From Plumapathes pennacea (Eukaryota; Cnidaria; Anthozoa; Antipatharia; Myriopathidae), in the NCBI GenBank assembly GCA_964036295.1, contig OZ038470.1, positions 14,389,578-14,453,577 on the forward strand: DNA of 64,000 nt, written 5' to 3'. The notes beneath the pieces are model-generated. The model searched no databases and was not told the DNA's origin. It saw nothing but the letters and a program-made list of their open reading frames with translations. Shown in pieces: positions 20,215-60,675 of the stretch. Every line of letters starts with the position of its first letter. Position 1 is the stretch's first letter. The translations under genes were made by a program, and so were the position numbers.

Positions 20215-20860
20215 TATGCAGGACAGACCTGCCAAGTTTTTCACTCTGTGTGATCGGTCAGTGCTTTTTGGTTACTATTTTTTGAAAGATAAATTTAGTT
20301 CTTAAGGGTTCTATTTCTGATAATATTAATAATGCATTTTTCATTTTTTGTCAAGGCTAGGCGAGCAGATTCCAGAATTTGCTTGTGCAAAGCTTGTTGT
20401 ATACCATGACATATCTCACAAAAATTCACTTGACTTAGTCTACTATGTTATTCCACAGACTTCAGAGTGTTTAAAACAGTTGTTTACTGAGCACAATTTA
20501 TTTGCAAGGCTGCAGTGATGTCCTACTTTCCTGGGTTTTGTATCAGGTGATCATATTGACAGTTGAAACAAAATTAATTACAAGATCACATCTGGTAGAA
20601 AAAAAATTAAATTGCTGATATTCAGGACAGTCAAGTATCCACTTTGTGCGATCAGTCCATGTCCCAGATCTCATTTTTGAAAGTTTAAGTAAGTTCTTCA
20701 GGTTTCTATTACTGGTAATTAATGTTTTTTTGTTTTGTTTTTGTTTTTATTTACTGTTGTTGTTGTTGTTTTTGGTCAAGGCTGGAAGAAGGGCAAATCC
20801 CAGAGTTTGCACTGGGCTTGTGAGGTGGAATGATTCCAATATTTCATGGTGAAGAGTACA
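19790..20860. repeat. Local segmental duplication
   Basis: TTCCACAGACTTTAGAGTTTTTCAAACAG (19790 onward) is repeated in diverged form at 20451 onward, and both continue to CTTTCCTGG.GTTTTGTAT. A GTCAAGGCT..CAGATTCCAGA segment at 20354 recurs at 20776. These look like ancient tandem copies. Some pieces have splice-like borders (CACAG before, CAG|gt after), but no open frame runs through them. Confidence 0.45.
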
Positions 20861-20891
20861 AAAGACTCTATTTTAAGTTGGACATTATAGG

Positions 20892-22161
20892 GCCAAGCTT
20901 GGAAGTTTGTGGACAAGTGCATGTTTACCCCTCTGCATTCTACAAGCTGGGATTGTCATACTGTACACTGTGATCATGTTTCCAGGTAAATTAGACTTTG
21001 TTCAGTTAGTTACATATAATATAGAAACAACAAAAAGACAGATAAAAAACATGGGAAAAAGTAATAAATTGTAAAAAAAAAAATAATCCAAAACAAGTGG
21101 GAGGCAATTCTTTAATATTTTTGCAAATCATAGCCATAGATGGTCATGTATTTTGATACTTGCAATGTATGATATTTCTGCATAAACAACATAGCTAGTG
21201 CAAGTAATAATATTATGTACAAAAAGTTGTTTAATAATAAGGAATACTGTTAGCATGGTATATAGTTTAGTTCCAGTTTTGTTTGCCAAAACTGCATCTT
21301 TTTACATTTCATGTTTGTGCCTTAATGCAATGTTCATCATTCACCTTTTAGGGAGCTTTGTGCAAGAATGGAAGGACAGAATGCATTAATGCAATGTTCA
21401 TCATTCACCTTTTAGGGAGCTTTGTGCAAGAATGGAAGGACAGAATGCATTTACACTGTCAAACAGCCAGAAGATAAGAACTACTTCTGATCACCAACTC
21501 AAGTGTTTTAGTTAAATTCCCAACACTGTCTAGGCATGTGGAATATTGTCAGTGATATATGTTTATGGATGTCTAACAGTATAAGCAAATGCAGGTTTAT
21601 TTGTTTATTGCACATTGTTATGGAGCAGTTTATTAATTTTTTGATGACTGTCAAAAACCAAAACAACAGAGCAAGTAACCAACCAATCACAGAGGCTTAA
21701 CCATTTTTTTTTCAACCAATCAGAATTGGCCAAAGATTAAGCTGTATTGTTTTATGTTGAAGAAGAAACCAATCAGAAATGTGAAAACAATATTGCTTTC
21801 TTGAGTGGAGAATACTGCAATCAATGCTTTTGCTCTTGATTGACCAAGATTGCTGCTGTTTAGTGAACTTGTTTTTGACCAGTTTGTCGGAAAGCATAGC
21901 AAATGCAAACCCAATGTAAGCAATCACTTGATTACGTACTGTCATCCAAAAACAGCTCTATGCTGATGACCATTTAGATGAATAATTCTTGTTGCTTTGT
22001 TTTATGCTTTTAGAAATTTTTATCTTTAAAGATTTTTGAGACATAATTCAATTATTATTGACGTAAATTTTGTGAAATTGACAGCAATATTGTTATATTG
22101 TATCCAAATTCCTGCAAATGTTGGCAGTTTGTATGTATATAAAAAGAAGTCTTGTAATAAA
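20892..22161 (+). other. Possible 3' end of an unidentified plus-strand transcription unit
   Basis: A splice-flanked segment (about 20892-20983, donor CCAG|gtaaat) has a cysteine/histidine-rich open frame (WDCHTVHCDH). A second segment after TTTTAG at 21352 or 21416 is open to a stop in each usable phase. An AATAAA lies at about 22156-22161. A 64-bp direct duplication (21323-21386 and 21387-21450) doubles the acceptor and start of the last segment. Phase and homology are not decisive, so this stays a candidate. Confidence 0.25.
21619..21963. mobile_element. MITE-like element, family B, diverged copy
   Basis: The ends TGATGACTGTCAAAAACC and CTGTCATCCAAAAACAGCTC mirror the inverted ends of the copy in WDR33 intron 6 (7234-7535), and the AACCAATCAGA words inside are shared. 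Confidence 0.65.
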
Positions 22162-22469
22162 ATATACAAAGATTAAATTATTATTATTATTTTATTATAT
22201 ACCATTGATGGTGGACAATAAAGCAGTAAACGCATGTGGCTGGTGATGGCGAATGATGTCTTATTGTGATGCTAGTTTCTGTTTAACCTTTCAAAACACT
22301 CGTACTCTGAGAATATTGAGTGACATCCTCTTTCAGTGTGCAGGGATTGGGGCAGAAAACTTTAGATTCAACCCCCCTCCCCTAAACGTATAGTATTTTA
22401 AAATTGCTGCCACCATTTTACTAATCCTGCAAATTCATGCCCGTGTTCTTTACCGCAGATTGTTTGCAG

Positions 22470-22645
22470 CTGCGAAATGCGTTCGTCCATTGCGGAAATT
22501 TCCCCTCCCCCTCCCCCCTCCACAGCTTTTTCCTCGCCCGGAAAAATCCAACCTCGTTCCCAGGGCCATCCGCGGCAGAAGTTCCACCAAAACTAAAAAC
22601 ATCAGCGCATGCGTAGACGTTTTGCCGCGGTGTTCTTGGTGTAAG
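22470..22645. repeat. Dispersed GC-rich repeat, second copy
   Basis: The block holds AACCTCGTTCCCAGGGCCAT, CCGCGGCAGAAG and GCATGCGTAGACGTTTTGCC. The first two phrases recur near 4080-4110 and the last near 15988. It lies just upstream of the NUP188 promoter. Confidence 0.55.
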
Positions 22646-22738
22646 CTTCTTGAAATGTCCCCCAAAAAACCTCCTCTCCTCCCCAGCCTTACACGGTACT
22701 TGCTGCTGGTCGATCCCTGGGTATTAGTTCAATTGATC

Positions 22739-22766
22739 CAAGATGGCGGCGGGAGTTTTCGTTTAG
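22739..22766 (+). promoter_or_regulatory. YY1-like CAAGATGGCGGC and uORF before NUP188
   Basis: CAAGATGGCGGC matches the YY1 element typical of housekeeping promoters or start regions. The ATG inside it opens a seven-codon uORF (22743-22766) that ends 25 bp before the NUP188 start at 22792. The short spacing suggests that the transcript may begin very close to this element. Confidence 0.5.
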
Positions 22767-22791
22767 GCATCCGCTTTTCTTTCCCGGTTCG

Positions 22792-52914
<30,123 letters not shown>

Positions 52915-54126
52915 GCAACAGTCGGACTCTCTGGTCGTAAGCATACACGTGTTATGATGTATTGTATCGTTTGACATATGTAACGTAAAAAATCAAGAAG
53001 TCAAGTATTTTTGAATGTACAAGCCCTTTTAAGGAAGGGCTTGTAAGCACTTAAAAGGCGAAGTTATCACATCGTCTATTTAACAGTCCTTTACAGGATG
53101 TAGTGTTTCTTAATGATATACACTGGGAAAGAATCCAGGCCTGAAGAGATCCTTTGGACGGAAGGGTCCCTGTAGGTTCCTTTGTTCGAAAAGTGTGATG
53201 CGTTAGTCGATGATTTGCTTTTATTTCTCTTCACCCTCTGTATGATACATTAAAAATTGTACATGGAAGTCGTCGTTATGCTCATAGGAACAAATCATGC
53301 GATTCTGAGATTCGCCCAAAAATGAGCGTTTTCTGAAAAACTGGTAAAGCTAACCCATGCTATTTTTCTAAAAATGGCCAATTTTGACCAAACATTAAAA
53401 ACCCTTGACACTTTCAGGAAATCATCACAAGGGTTTTTGATGCACTTTGTCTTACTTCTCCCAGATGTTGTGGAGATGTAGCAAGAAAACAACGCGGGGT
53501 TTGAGGCCTTTATTATGCAACGCTTTTTTTAGAGCCCCAAGAAATAATATTCTGACCAACTCAAGCCAACTTTGCGACTTGACTTGAATTGACCATCGTT
53601 TGGCCAACGAGTTGGCTCAAATATGATCGAACTCAAACTTTTAGCCAACTCGAGCCATATTTTTCATCATTTGGCCACCACAAGCAAACTCAAGTGAAGT
53701 CAAACCAAGGCCAACGCAAGGTGATTGCGTCAACTTGGCTCGACTTGGCAGTACCCGGTAAACGGCGTGTGGCCACCCGCGCGCAAGTCCAGTAATTACG
53801 CAAACTTTTCCTGAGTTGGCAGTACCGCTTGGCCAGGGCTTAATCAGCAAATGGGTTAGGTCTAAACTGTACTATTATTATTATTACTTGGACTTCCAAA
53901 ATGAAAGTGAAATGCTGCCCGTCCGCTCTTGCAAGATACGCGAACTGATTTTTTAGTCCATACTTCGTCCATTTGCACACTCCAAATTCTAAGTCAATGG
54001 AACGATATTATTATCATGTTGCAGCATAAAGCTTCCGCAGGTGTTTGAGCAAGAGTTTAAGCCTTGATGCTTTAATACCTTATCTCGTATTCGCAAGTAA
54101 AAAATCAATAACTTTTGTAAGCGTAA
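52915..54126. other. Intergenic region after NUP188
   Basis: It contains the NUP188 3' UTR (a candidate ATTAAA lies at about 53249-53254), then the intact CAACTTGGCT-type repeat at 53555-53840. No other coding feature is seen. A relic in the discoidin cluster jumps straight from the NUP188 stop region to sequence at 54127, so this whole interval is missing there. Confidence 0.5.
53555..53840. mobile_element. CAACTTGGCT-type repeat, uninterrupted copy
   Basis: The left half (AACTCAAGCCAACTTTGCGA) and the right half (TTGGCAGTACCGCTTGGCCA) are inverted relatives: TGGCCAA/TTGGCCA words recur in both orientations. It is the uninterrupted version of the copy at 2155-3180. Confidence 0.75.
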
Positions 54127-54149
54127 TTCAAATGCAACCATTTTACATG

Positions 54150-54315
54150 TCTTTTTCGCGACGGTCCGATCGACCAGCGGTTGTCTCCAGCAATTGAAAC
54201 GTCATTTGTCAGTTGCCAACGCAGTGCGTGACGTCGCTGGAACGTAGAGGTGCTTCGCAATCGAAACGAAAAGGACAAAAACGTCAAAGAAAGTATCGCG
54301 TCTAGAAAATTCAAG
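54150..54315 (+). promoter_or_regulatory. Promoter and non-coding first exon, discoidin gene copy 1
   Basis: A block from GGTCCGATCGACCAGCGGTT through TGACGTCG and GTAGAGGTGCTTCGCAATCG to the donor TTCAAG|gtaagac is repeated in conserved form at 58460-58621 and 60592-60675. It holds no ORF. The coding exon at 56536 is preceded by an acceptor (TTTAATAAG) directly before its ATG, so this block is most simply the 5' UTR exon. Confidence 0.55.
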
Positions 54316-55935
54316 GTAAGACTTTAGCAATCACTTAGCATTATAAAATCCCTAATACAAATAAGCTTAGCTTAGAACTACTGGAAAAACGATAATTGCA
54401 GAAATCCCCTCGTCCTGTAAGGTGGGTTTTCGGGATCCGGGATTTTTCTCTATTTTCCACTTGTACAATGCAATGTCACCAGTCGGCCAGGCACTAAAAC
54501 TGTTTGGGATTTATAGTAGTTTTTAAGTTTTCATGCCCGTTTAAAAAGGGGCAGAATTTGATCAAATCTATTTTCTATTTTCATGAATTATTAAGGATAA
54601 GAATTGCTGTCAGGATGCATTCTAGAGATTAAAGAAAAACCGATGGTGTGGTAGGGATACTACAAGCAGGTATATTCAACTACCCAGTAAACTCCGCATT
54701 CTCAACAATCATTCAGGACTACTTGATTCAATTTGATATATCGGCTATGACTATGCACTGCTTCTTTTCACTGTACATTGAAATTAATGGGAATTGTATG
54801 TCGCAACAGGCTATTGGCTTCATTAACTGTCACAACACGTTTTCTTCTCAAATTCAATCCAGTCGCATCGCAGCCGGAAAGTCGAGAAGGACGCTCGAAT
54901 CCCCTCTATTGCGAACACGATTTCTCGCTTCTCAACTAAAATGGCTTCTCGAAGTGGTGTGTCTCTCCTTAAAGAAGAATATTGCTTCCAACAGCCCATT
55001 TAATTATTATTATCGTGCTGAATCGTCTTGAACCCCCCAATGTGTGGCCGCGGCTAATACCCAGAACCTCCTTTTCGTACTTGATGCAGGTTTTTTGGGC
55101 CAAACAAAAAAAGTGCAGAAAAAGTTGGCGCGGGGACCAACTTTTTCTCATATAAACAGGTGCTTTAGACGTCTCTGACGCCAAAAGAAAAACTTGAAAC
55201 ATGCAAGAAGAAAATCGCGCTACTCGAACATACTGAGCGAACCGTGTACAGTGTGACCACATCCATCTACGATTCGTTTTAATATAACCTGAGATTTATT
55301 TTTCCATCTAAGATAGTTTTGATGTGTGACCGCGGCCTATCAAAGAGCTGTAGACGGGAAGTGTCAAAAGAAACAGCGAATGACCGCTGTGTCTCTGTGC
55401 GGTTTCTATCTCGCTTTTTTCGGCGTTTCTTAATGTCTCCTTGTTACACTTTACATGAATATTTTTATATTATCTCAGAAAACTTATCAGTGGAAGAAAT
55501 CGTATTGTCCTAAAGAGCAAACGCATATATTTCCCAAATATAAATAAATAATGATAGAAAATATAGTTAGATTAACACATGTCAATCTTACAATTGTAGA
55601 AATAATGTTTGAACATAATAGAACTAAAGTTTGCATGGAGCAATTAAGCAATGCTGTTTTAAATTCTTAGTAGCAAGTGTTGCACACGGATGTAAAAACC
55701 CACGTTATTGCATTTTAAAGTTGCAAAAATAATGAAACTCTTGCCAGTGAAATAAAATTTTAACACTGTACTGACACAAAAATCTGTAACCGTCGAAATT
55801 TATTTCTGCGTTGAGTTTATACTTGTTTCCTAATGCTTTTTCTAGCTTCAGAGGTAAATTAAGTCACAAGAGCCGGCCTTATTCCTAAATATTTTGTAAT
55901 AGTGACCACTTGCATGACCCATCAAATACTTCCTC

Positions 55936-56371
55936 CCGCGCGTGATTGGTAGAATCGTGACACGTGACCGAATAACGTCCGCTCGTGAGCGGACGTTATC
56001 AGCGAATAACCCCCGCCTGGCGAACTAATGCTGTTTATTGACAATATCCGAACAGTTCTATTTGTTTAGTCACAAAAATCATTACAAGACGACTACTGAG
56101 GAGGACATCAATTTATTGGTCAAAAAGCAGTTCCAGAGAGCACTAAAAAGCTTCACAGTTTCCTCGCCGTTATTTGCGCTGCGAGAGGAAATATTTGAAG
56201 GATAATAAAGACAATAAACTACTTTTGGTTTCGGAAATATGCACAGATAATTGTCCTTGGACATTATCTGTTCCTCGAAGCTCACAGTTGCCCTCGAGCT
56301 TCGCTCTCGGGCAACTGTTCGCTTCTCGGAACAGATAATATCCTCGGACAATTATCCGTGCATATTTCCTC
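55936..56371 (+). mobile_element. Element family C, copy 2, with a 150-bp terminal palindrome
   Basis: Compared with gene copy 2 (around 62237-62290), about 470 bp replaces about 60 bp here. The insertion matches 23575-23906. Its right part (56217-56371) is a long palindrome from GGAAATATGCACAGATAATT, centred on CCCTCGAGCTTCGCTCTCGGG, back to ATATTTCC. It lies in the presumed 5' intron of discoidin gene copy 1. Confidence 0.75.
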
Positions 56372-56535
56372 TCCAAAAGTAGCTTATTGTTTGTTTAACA
56401 CCCAGTAAATTATTGATAACTGTCGAATTACATCTTTTACTCCGAAGATCCTCTCTCCTTCATTTCAATAAAATTGATTGTTTTTGGTAGTTTTGCCCTG
56501 TTAACTTTTTCTTTTCTTTATCTTCCTTTAATAAG

Positions 56536-57820
56536 ATGATTCTTGCACAGACAGCCCTCATTTATGTTCTCTTGCTGATCACGTGTCCCAAACAATTAAA
56601 ACTACAAGCTGCCAACATGTGCAGGCGCATCAATGAGGGACAACTGCACATGCGTGTTCTCATTGGTCACGTGATCTCGACCCAGGCTGCCAACAGTTTT
56701 GATGTGTGTGCTTCACTTTGTGCCGCCAACTCTTCATGCTACAGCGTTAACTACTACGATAGAAAGAGGAAATGCGAGCTCAACGACAAGACGTCCTTCA
56801 ACAATCCAGAACACATGATCACGGACTTGGAAGGCAGTTATCTGGACATTCATCGTCCATACAACGACTGCAGTGATTTGTTTTGTAATCTAGAACAAGT
56901 GTGTAGGATGGACAGAATTGACCGCGTTTACTGTAAAGGTAGGTACGCCGATCTTCTACTAAAGCCATGCAGGCTACCTCGATTTTTATGTAAATTGATG
57001 TATTCTTTTTTTCTTCCAGCCTGTAATTCACCCCTCGGCATGGAAAGTCGCGAAATACAAGCATCTCAAATCACTGCATCGTCATATAAAAGTGACAATA
57101 CGAAACCAGCTCGCGGCCGATTGAACCAGCCTAGCAACTGCTGGGTAGCAAAAAAAAAAAGCAAAGGTCAGTGGCTCCAGATTGACTTCGCACACGTCAT
57201 CGTCGTGACAAAAGTTGCCACTCAGGGGAGGCGTAAGTCCTCCATGTGGGTGACGTCATACAAACTCTCGTTCCGTAAGGACGCAAATCCGTGGGAATAC
57301 TTCAAAGAGAATGGAGAGGAAAAGGTACGTCTCTTCAGATTTGTTTGCTTATTCCATGATGAGGTTTATGTCCTTGATCAATAGCTCAAGGAAATTCCGT
57401 CACGTAACACGAGACCGCGGTAGTTAATTGAAGGAATCCTTCACGGGAACACGTTTAAATCGTCATAAGATCCAATATGGCGCCGCATGGAAGGCGAGGC
57501 ATATTGGATCTTGTGACGACAAGGAAAATCGATGGAGTGGCAAGAAAAATCAATTCATAAACAGCATGTGTTGTAAACTACTTTACAGTAATTCCTGTCC
57601 TATCTTCTTTGCGATACGTACGGCCAGATACAATAACCCAGAAATCACTAGTAGCACGAACTCTTTCTTTCAGGTCTTCAACGGAAACACTGACAGAAAC
57701 ACGGTCGTGTCTCATGTCCTCGTGCCAAAGATCCGCCAGCCAAGCTCCGTCAGGTTTGTGGTGATGGAGTGGCACAGTTCTATCGCCATGAGAGTAGAAG
57801 TGTACGGATGCGAGGAATGA
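56536..57820 (+). CDS. Secreted PAN/apple-like plus F5/8 type C protein, copy 1
   Basis: Three exons (56536-56938, 57020-57324, 57674-57820) give 284 aa. Residues 1-26 are a signal peptide (VLLLITCPKQ...). Residues about 28-110 form a PAN/apple-like module (FDVCASLCAANSSCYSVNYY, then C.LN). A four-cysteine linker (CSDLFC...CR...YCKG) follows. Residues 135-284 are a complete discoidin domain: C-N-S-P-L-G-M-E-S, QITASSY, GRLNQPSNCWV, QWLQIDF, VATQGR, WVTSYKLSF, VFNGNTDRN, then MRVEVYGC. Such proteins bind glycans or lipids at the cell surface or in the matrix, including coral skeletal matrix; the specific role is unknown. The model is repeated in a paralogue 5.9 kb downstream with identical exon lengths. 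Candidate AATAAA at 58285. Confidence 0.88.
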
Positions 57821-58397
57821 TCTGACAAAAGATATGTGCCGCTGCGTTTTACCACTCCCCACGTACAGACAAATGAGTGACACTTTTAATACTGTGTGAT
57901 GAGTCACACAGTTAGCTTCACAACATTAGACAGTACAACACCACACAACACAACACAACACCGCACAACATCACACAATGTACAGTATACACCTGTCCAC
58001 CACATCACACTTGTGAGTTTGACGTACAAAACAACAAGGTTCTTGTGATTCCTTTGCTCGCCCACGAGTCCAGTGACCTTAAGACGTAAAATAAGTACTA
58101 TAAATAATAACAGGGATAAACCCAGAAGAACTGACCAGTATCAACGTCTGCTTTGCGCCAAACACGCAAATTTCCAAGAAAAGGGAAGGGGCCAGTTTCG
58201 GAGACTAGAAACTAAACTCCGCTTTCTATGAGTGGTCTGGATCCCACCCCGAACTAAATATCATTGTGTATATACGTGGAAGTCAATAAAAATGCATCAC
58301 TAATCCATATAGGTTGTCCGTTTTTATTAATTACACGATATTTTTCCTACTGGAAGCAAAAACAAAACCTACAAGATGGTATGGTATATACCACCCG
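57821..58397. repeat. 3' flank of copy 1 with ACAAC microsatellite
   Basis: ACAACACCACACAACACAAC words run from about 57925 to 57995, and the matching position after copy 2 (63786-64000) has a much longer array. The rest (58000-58397) holds the candidate poly(A) signal and nothing else I can identify. Confidence 0.7.
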
Positions 58398-58534
58398 TAC
58401 ACATTTGTCAAACAGATGCATGAGCAACAGTCAAATGCAACCATTTTGCATGTCCATTTACGCAGTGGTCCGATCGACCAGCGGTTGTCTCACGTAATTG
58501 AAACGTCACTTCTCGGTATTGCCAACACACTGCA

Positions 58535-58542
58535 TGACGTCA
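58535..58542. promoter_or_regulatory. Perfect CRE (TGACGTCA) in the relic promoter
   Basis: TGACGTCA is exact here, TGACGTCG at the matching place of copy 1 (near 54229) and degraded to TGTCATTA before copy 2. CREB/ATF binding is an inference from the motif. Confidence 0.4.
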
Positions 58543-59807
58543 CTGGAACGTAGAAGTGCTTCGCATTAGAAACGAAAAGGACGAAAACGTCAACGAAAGT
58601 ATCGCATCTAAAAAACTCAAGGTATTAAAGACTTTGGCAATTTTTCCAGCCAAAGCTGTATCCTAACCACATACGTGTATGTTCTTTTTTTTTTTTTCAA
58701 AGCGAGAGTCGCTTGATTACACGCTTTCGAAGTCTCGCAAAATGTGTGAATTTTGGCAAGGATTCAATTTTGAACACAACAACTTTCAAACCGCGTTTGA
58801 CGAATTTTAAATCTTTGACAGAAAAAAGAAATCAAGTCACTAAATAATACAAGGTCCGATTGTATCCCATAGACAATATACAAATAGATTGTAATTGTTT
58901 AATTTGGAAAGCAGTGGCCCCTGGCCGGGTATTTTCTACTTTAATAGCCTTCAGAAAGCAAGAGTACTTCAACCCGGTTACATTTTATCCTTGAATACAC
59001 GGCGAGAAAACTTCACAGCATTTCCATATGTCAGACTGTCAGCGAAATTATGCAAATATGTCAGGAATCGGATGACACAATCTTATTTGTGCACGAAGGC
59101 ACTCTGGAATAGCTTTGAAAACTTGCGAAAAGATCACAATATAATCCTATTTGCCTTCATTACAGTTCCCGAGGCATCAAACGACAAAATATACGGCGAT
59201 TGTTGAAATACCATAATAATAACACAACTTAAAAATAACATACGCGTACTGTACGTTAATTGATGTAATTTTTCAAAACTCACCGGTTCCTGAAAGCCAT
59301 AGTTTTAGCTCTTCTCCAGCAAAGGAAATAAAACCCAAAACACTATTGTTTACGTCTTCAATGATTTCAAAATACACTGTATAAAGCAGTCCTAGTACAG
59401 TACGAAAATTCCACTTTCCATTGTATTGTGCGTCGTCGAGTCATCTTGTCAAAACTTGGGATCTGAGAACTACAATCCTGTTATTGTAAAAGGTGAAATT
59501 TGCGACGGTTATTGTTTGATTTCCACCGACTATAATTTGCTATTCCTTTCTGGAGAAGTGTCTGCGTTTTAACACAATACTGGCGTCAAGAATTGTGTTC
59601 AGGTCGGCCAGTCGATGCCTTAAAGAATTCATTTCACGGCTAGCAAGCTTGCCGTCGATACACAATATTCGGGCAGTTTACAGCCGTCCGTCGAACTGCT
59701 TGGCCTTGTATCTGCATCTTGTTGTACAAAATCACTTCCGTTCGTACTCTATCGCATGTCATAAAAAGAATGGTGGTTCACAGTTCTGGCCTAAGAGCCT
59801 GAGAACG

Positions 59808-59945
59808 AGGTCGTACGCCAGACTGACTGACAGACGAATATTAAATTTCGAGATGGCAACCCGCTTGGAGTCTCCAGATAAGGCGATACTACAGCATTAG
59901 CGTTGTGATTATTACCCTCGCTTACGCTCGGGGATAAAAACGCTA
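59808..59945 (-). mobile_element. End of a mobile element also in NUP188 intron 28
   Basis: The sequence GACTGACTGACAGACGAATATTAAATTTCGAGATGG ... GGAGTCTCCAGATAAGGCG ... ATTAGCGTTGTGA is the reverse complement of about 37030-37145. The overlapping ORF 59595-59900 is not a gene. Confidence 0.6.
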
Positions 59946-60591
59946 ATACAAAAAGGCTTAGCTTAGCTTAGAACTATAAACGGGCAGAATTTGAGAAGAA
60001 AATCTTTATTTTATTCTCATGAAGTTATTACTGAATAAGAATGGCTGTCAGGATGTATTCTAGAGATTAAAGAAAAACCGATGGTGTGGTTGGGATACTA
60101 CAAGCAGATATATTCAACTACCCGGTAAACTCCGCATTCTCAACAATCATTAGAAAAATAATGAAAATCTTTCCAATGAAATAAGAAAAACACTATACTG
60201 GCACAAAAATCTGTAACCGTCGAAATTTATTTCGGCGTTGAGTTTACACTTGTTTTGTAATTGCTTTTTCCAGCTTCAGAGGTAAGTTGAACCACAGGAG
60301 CCGGCCTCGTTCCTAAATATTTTGTAATTATAATAGCGACCACTTGCATTACTTTTGCGATGCCTGATGAAGTTAATTTCAGGTGGCCTAAACATGTTAA
60401 AACTTCATCCAGTAAATTATTGATAACTGTCAAATTATTTCTTTCACCCCGAAATCTCTCCTTTATTCCAATGGAAGTAAAGATTAAAATTTGATTTTTT
60501 TTTTTTTTTTGGTAGTTTTGCCCTATTAACGTTCTTCTCTTTATCTTTCTTTAGTAACACGACTTTTCACTGATGCCAACGCACTGCTTCA

Positions 60592-60675
60592 TGTCATTAT
60601 AACGTAGAGGTGCTTCGCAATCGAAACGAAAAGGACAAAAACGTCAACGAAAGTATCGCGTCTAAAAAACTCAAG
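60592..60675 (+). promoter_or_regulatory. First-exon block, discoidin gene copy 2
   Basis: GTAGAGGTGCTTCGCAATCG to ACTCAAG|gtagga repeats the block at 54240-54315. The upstream promoter half seen in copies 1 and relic is truncated here: it starts at the junction with the relic. Confidence 0.5.

Larger units (their letters stand above)
58398..60545 (+). pseudogene. Relic of a third discoidin unit without coding exons
   Basis: In order, it has: 35 bp matching the end of NUP188 (ACATTTGTCAAACAGATGC...GAGCAACAGTC, compare 52889-52923); the promoter and first exon block with donor at 58621; inserted unrelated sequence (about 58630-59937); the intron segment beginning CTAATACAAAAAGGCTTAGC; then the late-intron segment CTGTAACCGTCGAAATTTAT through TTTTGCCCT to TCTTTAGTAA at about 60558. 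There the match stops at the very position of the coding-exon acceptor in the two intact copies, and the next unit's promoter begins. All three coding exons are absent. Confidence 0.65.

Noticed and set aside
54648-55031. 127-codon ORF upstream of discoidin copy 1
   Set aside because: The matching region of copy 2 does not keep the frame; it lies in the presumed 5' intron.
59595-59900. 101-codon ORF in the relic unit
   Set aside because: Its right part is the element end also found in NUP188 intron 28.
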